Origin: JANRIG01 sp033765235
GTDB lineage: Bacteria > Bacteroidota > Bacteroidia > Cytophagales > UBA9547
Assembly (NCBI GenBank): GCA_033765235.1
Contig: JANRIG010000008.1
Coordinates: forward strand, 1-36,254
Reading direction: 5' to 3'
Length of the DNA: 36,254 nt
Positions 8,334-16,100 of the stretch are shown here, one piece after another; position 1 is the stretch's first letter, and each line of letters begins with the position of its first letter. Both the position numbers and the translations under genes were made by a program. The notes beneath the pieces are model-generated. The model did not search any database, had not been told where the DNA came from, and worked only from the letters and a program-made list of their open reading frames with translations.

Positions 8334-8720
8334 TTAGTTGAGCTTAAAAGGCGGTATGAGCACAAACTCAGGAATGAGCACTTCAAATTTTACACCATCC
8401 ATAAGTTTTTCCATGAGGTATGTACCTCTCATTTTGCCAATGGTACTTTTAAGATTGCACCCTGATACATATTGATGTACTTCGCCGGGCTCTAATATGG
8501 GTTGTTGACCTACCACTCCTTCGCCTTCTACCTCGCGTATGCTGCCGTCGGAGTCAAAGATGTACCAATGTCTGCGAAGTAACTGCACAGTGGCATCACT
8601 GATGTTTTCAATGACAATCCTATATGCAAACACATAGTGCATATTCTGTGGGCTGGAGTACTCTGCCTGATATTCTGTTTTTACAGAAATTTTTATACCT
8701 TCGGTAGTAGCTACTGACAT
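8334..8720 (-). CDS. apaG: ApaG domain protein
   Basis: ApaG family, a small immunoglobulin-like domain linked to Co2+/Mg2+ efflux phenotypes. Family patterns are VKTEYQAEYSSP, YAFRIVIEN-like text (YVFAYRIVIENIS), LLRRHWYIFDSDG, VEGEGVVGQQPILEPGE and YVSGCNLKSTIGKMRGTY. Length 128 aa is standard. The gene is divergent from the OmpA-type gene and upstream of the toxin-antitoxin pair. Weak hairpins lie in the 40-bp gap after its stop (TCTGTG/CACAGA). Confidence 0.95.
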   Translation of the reverse strand: MSVATTEGIKISVKTEYQAEYSSPQNMHYVFAYRIVIENISDATVQLLRRHWYIFDSDGSIREVEGEGVVGQQPILEPGEVHQYVSGCNLKSTIGKMRGTYLMEKLMDGVKFEVLIPEFVLIPPFKLN

Positions 8721-8830
8721 TGTTTAATATTCGTAGCTAAGTTATAAAAAAAAAAATTATCTTTCGAAAAAAATTAGATATTTAATTATTAACAGTACCT
8801 ATGAAATATCATTTTTGGTGTCATACATAC

Positions 8831-10864
8831 ATGAAATTAAACCAATTTATATTTTCAGTAATATTTAGTACGCTCATGTGTATGCTTAGCACTACATCAT
8901 TTGCACAGGGTAATGCCAATACTGAGCGCAAAATATTAAATATTTGCTCTTCTATTTTTGATGAGTTTGCCCCATCGCTCAGTGCCGATGGCAAAACTTT
9001 GATTTTCCAATCCAACAAAGATGGTGAGTATAAGCTATATGAGTCAAGGCTCAATGCACCCGGACAATGGTCTGAGCCATTGCCCCTCACAAAAGTGAAT
9101 AACTATGGCAAATCTAAAGACCTGGTTGCAGGTCCGAGCATAAGCTATGATGGAAATACCATGTTTTTTTGTGCCTCATATGCCAGCGGATGGGGCGATT
9201 TGGACATATACTACTCTGAGCGCAAAGGGAGCGATTGGGGCGAACCCGTGAACCTCGGTAAGCCTGTGAACTCGTCTGACTATGAGGGGTTTCCGAGTAT
9301 ATCTGCCGATGGTAATAAACTATTTTTTGTGAGGCTGCTGCCGCAGAAAATAGAAGGTATGGACTGCTTCAAAATCATGGTGTCAGAAAAAGATAAAAAA
9401 GGCAAATGGGGTTTGCCACGAGTGCTGCCTCCGCCTGTGAACTTTGAGTGCGACAAAGCACCCCGAATACTTACAGACAATAAAACATTGCTTTTTTCAT
9501 CTATTCGCCCAAATGGTAAAGGCAAATTTGACCTTTATACTTCCAAAATTACTGAAACAGGCGAGTGGACTGAGCCCCTGCCCATGGAGTTTGTGAACAG
9601 TCCGGAACTTGAGCAGTATGCCACTGTACCTGCCTCGGGCGACTATATGTATTACCATAGCAATGGCAACATTGTGAACATAACCATCCCTTTCAAATAT
9701 CGCCAAAACAAAAACATCACCCTTCAAGGGTTTGTTACAGACCTTGATACCAAAGCACCACTTGGTGCCAACATTACTGTAAAAGATGCCTCTACCACCG
9801 AAATATTGAGCTTGACACAAAACAACCCCTCCGATGGCAGATATACCGTGGTGCTATCTGCAGGCAAGAGGTATGAAGTCTCCATCACCAAACCCGGCTA
9901 CTCTGTACACAGCACAGAGTACGACTTGGTAAATCTTACTGACTATAAGGAATACAATGGCGATGTACAATTATTTTCAAAAATTAATTTTACACTATCT
10001 GTCATAGACTACGACCTGTTTTTTCCACTTGTGGCTGATGTATTTGTAAAAAATGCACTTACAGGGCAGCAAATCAATATAGCTCCGGTGAAAAATTCAT
10101 CAGGGAGTATGTTGTATAAACTACCCATAGGTCAAAAATATAATTTTAACATAGAATCAGGCAAATATGCTCCATACAACTTCAACTTTGACCTTACCAA
10201 TGAAATAAAATACAGAGATTATGAAAAAGAGGTAGAAATGGGGGCTAAAAAGAAGCAATTTCTCATAAACCTTTCTGATGCTGAAACAGGAGGTTTGCTA
10301 TCGTTTGACGTGCTCATTACCAACTTAGATATGGATGAGCAAGTAGTGGCTCAAGCCACCATGACCCGCGATGGCAAATATGCCATAAACCTTAGAGAAG
10401 GAGGCAGATACAAAGTAGAAGTAAAAAACCAAAAAGGGTATGCTTTTTACACTACAGAGATAGATGTGAACAGCTCGGCTACAAGCCTCACTATTGGCAT
10501 GACAGCCCTCAAAGCCAATGCAAAACTTAAACTTAAAGACATTACATTTGAGTACAACAGCTATGAGCTTAACGACAATTCATTTCCTGAACTCAACCGT
10601 GCCATACAGATGATAAAAGATAACCCCGGTATGGTGGTAGAAGTAGCCGCACATACAGATGGTATAGGAGGCGATGTATTTAACAAAAAACTATCTGAGC
10701 GCAGGGCAAACTATGTGGTGGATTACATGGTAGTGCGCAAAATACCTGTATCGAGGATAAAGCCTGTAGGATATGGCAAAACCCAACCCATAGCTCCTAA
10801 TGATACCGAAGAAAACAGAGCTAAAAATCGTAGACTTGAGCTCAAAATATTATCCGTAAACTAA
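8831..10864 (+). CDS. OmpA-family outer-membrane protein with PD40 propeller and regulatory-like Ig domains
   Basis: Envelope protein anchored to peptidoglycan. From the preferred ATG at 8831 a signal peptide ends at SFAQG; an earlier in-frame ATG at 8801 adds ten residues and spoils the signal. PD40/WD40-like repeats follow (FAPSLSADGKTLIFQSNKDG, GPSISYDGNTMFFCA, FPSISADGNKLFFV). Next come several carboxypeptidase-regulatory-like beta domains (VTDLDTKAPLGANITVKD and two more). The C-terminus is an OmpA domain (EVAAHTDGIGGDVFNKKLSERRANYVVDYM, ending NRRLELKI). The T9SS protein PorE shares the PD40-CRD-OmpA order but also has TPRs, absent here. The next gene starts 30 bases on and carries TPR-like repeats, so the pair may act together. 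Confidence 0.88.
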   Translation: MKLNQFIFSVIFSTLMCMLSTTSFAQGNANTERKILNICSSIFDEFAPSLSADGKTLIFQSNKDGEYKLYESRLNAPGQWSEPLPLTKVNNYGKSKDLVAGPSISYDGNTMFFCASYASGWGDLDIYYSERKGSDWGEPVNLGKPVNSSDYEGFPSISADGNKLFFVRLLPQKIEGMDCFKIMVSEKDKKGKWGLPRVLPPPVNFECDKAPRILTDNKTLLFSSIRPNGKGKFDLYTSKITETGEWTEPLPMEFVNSPELEQYATVPASGDYMYYHSNGNIVNITIPFKYRQNKNITLQGFVTDLDTKAPLGANITVKDASTTEILSLTQNNPSDGRYTVVLSAGKRYEVSITKPGYSVHSTEYDLVNLTDYKEYNGDVQLFSKINFTLSVIDYDLFFPLVADVFVKNALTGQQINIAPVKNSSGSMLYKLPIGQKYNFNIESGKYAPYNFNFDLTNEIKYRDYEKEVEMGAKKKQFLINLSDAETGGLLSFDVLITNLDMDEQVVAQATMTRDGKYAINLREGGRYKVEVKNQKGYAFYTTEIDVNSSATSLTIGMTALKANAKLKLKDITFEYNSYELNDNSFPELNRAIQMIKDNPGMVVEVAAHTDGIGGDVFNKKLSERRANYVVDYMVVRKIPVSRIKPVGYGKTQPIAPNDTEENRAKNRRLELKILSVN

Positions 10865-10894
10865 ATAGTATATCATAAAATGACCATTAATGGG

Positions 10895-13123
10895 ATGAAA
10901 AAATTTATATTTTTAATCATGATCAGTGCGATTTCAATGCACACATTTGCCCAAAAAATAAAATATAAAGAAGTGTATGAATATATTAAAAAGAAAGATT
11001 ATGAAGGAGCATTGCCATACCTTAAGATTGTGCTCAAAGCAGATTCATTGCAGCCAAGTGCCAACTTGTACCTTGGGGTAATATGCTACACCAGAGCCAA
11101 AAATATGGATGTACTCAAGCAAAACCCTGCAGTATTAAGATTTGCTGACTCGGCAGGCTTCTACTTGGCAAGGGCACGACGTATGATAAACGAAAAAGAA
11201 ATACGCAAAAATGATGAATTTTATACCATTTACGCAAAAAGTAAAAAAGATACTTCCAAGTTTATCAATGACCGCGATACCATATTGGCCAGAGTATTAT
11301 ATGACATAGACTATAAAAGTGCAGAAATAAAAAAGCATAAACTCAATGCACAAAAGATATTCAACAGGTTCAGCAAAGGGGTCACATTTTACAACCAATC
11401 TGCCTTTGCATACAGAGACTTAAATAATAGATTTATTACAGAAAAGCAAATGCTTCTGCTGTCAGACGATGCTGTAGTGAAATCACTCAAAGATATTGCA
11501 ACAAATTTTGACAGTGCTACATATCATTTGGCAGAATATCTCAAAGCTATCAAAGAATATCCCATCAAAGATTATTCACAAAATATAAAACCTCAAAATA
11601 TAGAAACCTATCGCCTCGACGGACTCAATATCCCCGATTTTCTCGCCAAAGAAGTGACAGTATGGAACTATTCTCAATGGGCAAAAACCAACCTTGAGCT
11701 TTTAGAAAAAGATGTGAAACGCGTGCGCGAAATGCTTATCAAATATGAAAATAAATACAACAGATATTTTGACCAAATACAAAATCGTACATTAAACGAA
11801 GACTCTGTACGCAGCTTTTTACCAGACAAAAAGATATTGATGATTACCAACAAGTATGATTTTGGCGCATTGCCGGTAAAAATGCTCGCCTATAAAGCAG
11901 CTAAACTTGCTTTTTTGGTAACCACCCTCGACAAATATAATACCACAGACTCACTCAACCCACACACCATAGAGCCTCGTGCCATGCTTTTTACCGACCT
12001 TAACCGCAAAATAAAACTGTGCGATACCGCACTTATGGAAATTGCCAAAATAAATGTGGCTGAGGAGGCCAAAAAGCACCCGGAGTATATATCAAAAGTA
12101 TATACCAATGTGTCAAACTTGCAAACATATATTAACAATGAGCAACAGTTTGTGACATTTTTCAAAAATCAATATTCAGACACCTATATAAAAATACTAT
12201 ATATGTACTTGCAAAAATGGTACGACTCCACCTCATATATAGTGTATAACAGCGCAGAGCTACCACTATCAGTCACTCGAAACAGTACCAAAAGTGGGTA
12301 CAAAACCACAGCAGTGCGCGAAGACAGATATGGTAATATATATGTATGCGGCTACAACGGTACAGCTGAAAGTGCCACCTCATTTGTCTGCAAAATAAAT
12401 GCATACCGTCAGATTATCTGGTTCAAAAACATACCAAACCGCTTAGAGTCCAAAGCCGGCTTCACTACCGAGTTTCCCACAGCCATAGAAGTAGTAGGTG
12501 ATGGATGTGTATTGAGCGTGAATTACAAACTCGGAACTACCATAAAAAACCTTTTGGTAAGGTACGACAAAGTGGGTAATGAAATACTTGCCAAAAGATA
12601 TGACCTAGGCAAAATAACCCGAAAAATAGTGTATGATGAAATAGGCGACAACTATATCATGGCACTCAAAGGTACTGAACTTATAGACTATACAGAGACC
12701 GATGAGCAAGTAAATGTAGCCTGTGTAAATAACCAGGGAGGTGCTACTTGGATACAACAAATATACCTAACAGGCAATATTGCTGATTTCATCAAAGTAT
12801 TTGAAGGCTATATGCTCGTATGCAACTATGCCAAAGTTGGAGCTGGTGGTACCTCACAAATAGCCTCACGTGCAGGTACTACCATAGCCAAAAGCAATAT
12901 ATTTATGATGAAATTTACCGGTCAAGGCAAAATAGGACCGTACGAAACCATACCCTCATATACTCCAATATATGCCATAGGAGCGGTAAAAGTAAGCTCA
13001 GGAAATATCAATATTGTAGGCTACAGCGATGACATGACTCCAGACTATCTTTTCAAAAAATATACCGAACGTGAAAAACAAATGCAAAAAGTAGTAAACT
13101 CAAATATGGAGTTTGTATATTAG
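10895..13123 (+). CDS. Secreted protein with N-terminal TPR-like and C-terminal propeller-like regions
   Basis: Not a named family to me. From ATG 10895 (an earlier in-frame ATG lies at 10880) there is a signal peptide ending HTFAQ. A TPR-like start follows (YEYIKKKDYEGALPYLKIVLKADSL), then long helical text to about residue 430. The C-terminal third has beta-propeller-like repeats (REDRYGNIYVCGYNG, FVCKINAYRQIIWFKNI). Such TPR-plus-propeller proteins often sit beside OmpA/PD40 proteins in Bacteroidota envelope complexes. It is almost certainly cotranscribed with the upstream OmpA gene. Function is inferred only. Confidence 0.7.
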   Translation: MKKFIFLIMISAISMHTFAQKIKYKEVYEYIKKKDYEGALPYLKIVLKADSLQPSANLYLGVICYTRAKNMDVLKQNPAVLRFADSAGFYLARARRMINEKEIRKNDEFYTIYAKSKKDTSKFINDRDTILARVLYDIDYKSAEIKKHKLNAQKIFNRFSKGVTFYNQSAFAYRDLNNRFITEKQMLLLSDDAVVKSLKDIATNFDSATYHLAEYLKAIKEYPIKDYSQNIKPQNIETYRLDGLNIPDFLAKEVTVWNYSQWAKTNLELLEKDVKRVREMLIKYENKYNRYFDQIQNRTLNEDSVRSFLPDKKILMITNKYDFGALPVKMLAYKAAKLAFLVTTLDKYNTTDSLNPHTIEPRAMLFTDLNRKIKLCDTALMEIAKINVAEEAKKHPEYISKVYTNVSNLQTYINNEQQFVTFFKNQYSDTYIKILYMYLQKWYDSTSYIVYNSAELPLSVTRNSTKSGYKTTAVREDRYGNIYVCGYNGTAESATSFVCKINAYRQIIWFKNIPNRLESKAGFTTEFPTAIEVVGDGCVLSVNYKLGTTIKNLLVRYDKVGNEILAKRYDLGKITRKIVYDEIGDNYIMALKGTELIDYTETDEQVNVACVNNQGGATWIQQIYLTGNIADFIKVFEGYMLVCNYAKVGAGGTSQIASRAGTTIAKSNIFMMKFTGQGKIGPYETIPSYTPIYAIGAVKVSSGNINIVGYSDDMTPDYLFKKYTEREKQMQKVVNSNMEFVY

Positions 13124-13346
13124 TTCTTATCTATGGTATGAAATACGAATTTCTCTATAGGTGTTTTATAAGTTTCACAATCTATGCGGGGTAGGGTGGT
13201 GGCAGATACGTATTCAATCATTTATTAGCGTACTCATATTAGTATAAATACTAACGAAAACATTACATTTACAATTTGGTAACAATTTGTTAACACTATA
13301 CTAAGCTATTTTTTATTAATTTGTATTGTTTACCAAGTGATTACCC
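13124..13346. other. Intergenic region before the GAF sensor
   Basis: AT-rich 223-bp gap. It holds TTAATTTG at 13316-13323, one mismatch from the TAnnTTTG -7 box and 24 bases before the ATG, and several TTTG motifs upstream at non-ideal spacing. No reading frame or clear hairpin was seen. Confidence 0.35.
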
Positions 13347-15257
13347 ATGAATTTAGCTGATTTTATCAACAATCTTACAGTAGCAAACACAATTCGCAAA
13401 AAGCTCTACCTGCTTTTTTCACTCTTGGTAGTGCTTATCATAGGCATTGGTATTTGGAACGGTTATATGATATTGCGCACATTTTATTACCAAAATATAT
13501 TCGACGATGTAAATAAAGTAATGATTAACATATTGGAATGCAGGCAGTTGGAAGATGTGTTTCTCAAAGACGATACCAAAAGTGATGACTTTCACTCAAA
13601 GGGTGAAAGTATTAATCTCAAAAAAATAGAAAATGAAATCACACATACCAATGCGCTGATTGACAACTTAAGAGGCAAAAATTTTATGAACAAACAGGTA
13701 GAGCTTGCCAATACGCTTGATATGCTCGAAAAAGAACTAAAAATGTATGAATACAATCTTCGCAATCTTTCAATACATTTTAGGCAGCGCGGGTTTAAAG
13801 ATTATGGGCTGGAAGGTGCACTTCGCAATGCCATACATGCCGTAGAAAAATCAAATGTAGATTATGACAAAGTCATTATGCTCACACTCCGCAGGCATGA
13901 AAAAGATTTTTTCCTGCGCAAAGACATGAAATATTTTGATAAGTTTAATGACGAAATACCTAAGTTCAAATCAAGCCTTACCAACTCTAAGATATCTCGA
14001 GCCCAAGCAGACTCTATGATGGCACTGCTCGATGCCTATCATAAATTTTTTAAAGAAATAGTAGAAATAGAAAAAAATATAGGTCTCAAAGAGACTGAAG
14101 GGCTATATGGCAAGCTTAATGCCAGCACCTACAACCTGCGCAAATACAGCGAAACTCTGCAAATAAATGCCCAAAAACTGATAGATGAAGCCATTCAAAA
14201 TTTGTTTTTTTGGCTCATAGTAGCACTCATAGTACTGGTCACAGGTACGATAGCTATAGTCATATATTTGGTAGAAAAACTCGAAAAGCCACTTAATCTT
14301 GTAAAAATTAGTCTTGCAGAGCTATCAGATGGGGGTATACCCAAGTCTGAAGACATACAAACCAAAGATATAATATTAGGCACTATTGTAAATGCCATAC
14401 ACTCCATAGTAGAGCGCATCAAGTACCTTACCAATTTTGCTACTGACATAGGTCATGAAAAGTTTGACTCACATTTTGAAATAAAACGCGACGACGACCT
14501 GCTCGGCAAAGCATTGGTAGATATGAAACACAGGCTAAAATATGCAAAAGAGGAGAGCGAAAACAGAAATACATTTACTGAAAAATACACCAAATTTACC
14601 GAAATGCTCAAAAACGACTACAATAGCATGGAAGAGCTGGGCGATGATGTAGTAAAAAATATTGTGAAAGCTGTAAACGCCAATCAGGCTGGTTTTTTCT
14701 TGTATGATAAAGAGCAAAATGTACTTGTCATGCATGCATGCTATGCCTACGAGCGCAAAAAATATTTACAAAAAAATATAGAACCCGGCGTAGGCTTGGT
14801 AGGTCAGTGCTATGAAGAAAAAGATACACTCTACATCACTGATGTACCCGACAACTACATACAGATACGCTCAGGATTAGGAGGCTCCAACCCCACTTGC
14901 ATTGCACTATTTCCGTTTATACAAAATGATGAGTGCCTTGGTGTGGTAGAGATAGCCTCGCTCAAAGAACTTAGCCAATCACAATTAGATTTTCTCAAAA
15001 GAGTGTCAGAAAGCATAGCTTCTACCATTTATATATATGAAAATAATATTCGTACCAAAAAAATACTCACTGAGACACAACTGCAAGCCGAGATGCTAAA
15101 AGCCAATGAAGAAGAAATGCGCCAAAACATGGAAGAACTGCATGCTACTCAGGAAGAGATGATACGAAAAGAAAAATCATACCTCCAAAAAATACAAATA
15201 TTGGAAACAAAACTTGCAAAATATGAAGACATTACTTCATTGCATTTGGTGGAATAA
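13347..15257 (+). CDS. Two-TM sensor with helical periplasmic domain, HAMP-like and GAF domains
   Basis: Membrane sensor-like protein of 636 aa. TM1 is about 20-43, followed by a ~240-residue helical extracytoplasmic domain resembling those of chemoreceptors. TM2 is about 285-309 and a HAMP-like linker follows. A GAF domain covers about 425-570 (ANQAGFFLYDKEQNVLVM, PGVGLVGQCYEEKDTLYITDVP, ALFPFIQNDECLGVVEIAS). A coiled coil (EEEMRQNMEELHATQEEM) ends the protein. No kinase, GGDEF, HD or phosphatase output domain is present, so the signal must pass to another protein. The gene stands alone after a 223-bp gap. Confidence 0.8.
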   Translation: MNLADFINNLTVANTIRKKLYLLFSLLVVLIIGIGIWNGYMILRTFYYQNIFDDVNKVMINILECRQLEDVFLKDDTKSDDFHSKGESINLKKIENEITHTNALIDNLRGKNFMNKQVELANTLDMLEKELKMYEYNLRNLSIHFRQRGFKDYGLEGALRNAIHAVEKSNVDYDKVIMLTLRRHEKDFFLRKDMKYFDKFNDEIPKFKSSLTNSKISRAQADSMMALLDAYHKFFKEIVEIEKNIGLKETEGLYGKLNASTYNLRKYSETLQINAQKLIDEAIQNLFFWLIVALIVLVTGTIAIVIYLVEKLEKPLNLVKISLAELSDGGIPKSEDIQTKDIILGTIVNAIHSIVERIKYLTNFATDIGHEKFDSHFEIKRDDDLLGKALVDMKHRLKYAKEESENRNTFTEKYTKFTEMLKNDYNSMEELGDDVVKNIVKAVNANQAGFFLYDKEQNVLVMHACYAYERKKYLQKNIEPGVGLVGQCYEEKDTLYITDVPDNYIQIRSGLGGSNPTCIALFPFIQNDECLGVVEIASLKELSQSQLDFLKRVSESIASTIYIYENNIRTKKILTETQLQAEMLKANEEEMRQNMEELHATQEEMIRKEKSYLQKIQILETKLAKYEDITSLHLVE

Positions 15258-15312
15258 TGAGTGATTAAGTAATATATAGTAGTATATATTACAGTGATTA
15301 GAATATTCACTT

Positions 15313-16098
15313 TTAATACCCTCCCACAGCCAATTGCTCATCAACTTCTTGTGGCGATGGAATGATGATTTTGCCTTCGGTATTCAATATTTTTTGGGCA
15401 CTTTCTACTATATCTTGGGTGGTAGTAGCACCTATACGAGTGACTCCTACAGCCATGACTTTGAGCAAATCAGAGAGTGTCCGCACACCTCCTGCTGCTT
15501 TTATCTGTACATGAGGCGCACTGTGCTTGCGCATGAGTTTGAGATCGTGCATAGTGGCACCATTGTATGAATATTTGCCATCAGGTTGCTTCACAAATCC
15601 ATAACCTGTGCTGGTTTTTACAAAGGCTACTTTAAGGTCGCTGCATATTTCGCAGAGTTTTATTTTGTAGCTATCTTCCGGCAAATAGTCATTTTCAAAT
15701 ATTACTTTTAATGGTACTTTGTACGATATGCAAATTTCGTTTAAGATTTTTATTTCATTTTTCACATAGGTCCAGTCGTTGGCTAATACTTTGCCCACAT
15801 TTACTACAATATCTACCTCATCAGCACCATTTTGTATTACTTCTTCTACTTCTATGGCTTTGGTATTAATAGATGAGTTGCCATGAGGAAACCCTGCTAC
15901 AGGGCATATTTGCACAGGGCTGTCTGATAAATAATCTACTGCATGTATTACATCGTAGGGTTTTACACATACGGTGGCAGTATTGTATTTTTTTGCTATC
16001 TCATATCCGCTTTCCAATATGGCATCGGTCATGGTGGGGTGTAGCAATGAGTGGTCTATCATTTTTGATATTTCCAGTATATCAGATATTTCTTTCAT
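15313..16098 (-). CDS. deoC: Deoxyribose-phosphate aldolase
   Basis: Cytoplasmic class I aldolase that splits 2-deoxyribose-5-phosphate into glyceraldehyde-3-phosphate and acetaldehyde. Active-site motifs are intact: VDIVVNVG with Asp96, AFVKTSTGYG with the Schiff-base Lys161, and HVQIKAAGGVRT with the helper Lys200. Length 261 aa is normal. The ATG at 16098 is only 2 bases after the stop of the GH3 gene, so it is translated from the same mRNA as gntR and the glucosidase-like gene. Pairing DeoC with a GH3 enzyme is unusual and suggests a role other than plain nucleoside salvage. Confidence 0.96.
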   Translation of the reverse strand: MKEISDILEISKMIDHSLLHPTMTDAILESGYEIAKKYNTATVCVKPYDVIHAVDYLSDSPVQICPVAGFPHGNSSINTKAIEVEEVIQNGADEVDIVVNVGKVLANDWTYVKNEIKILNEICISYKVPLKVIFENDYLPEDSYKIKLCEICSDLKVAFVKTSTGYGFVKQPDGKYSYNGATMHDLKLMRKHSAPHVQIKAAGGVRTLSDLLKVMAVGVTRIGATTTQDIVESAQKILNTEGKIIIPSPQEVDEQLAVGGY

Positions 16099-16100
16099 AT

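Noticed and set aside
8801..8830. Upstream ATG of the OmpA-family gene
   Set aside because: It adds ten polar or aromatic residues before a normal signal peptide; the ATG at 8831 fits better.
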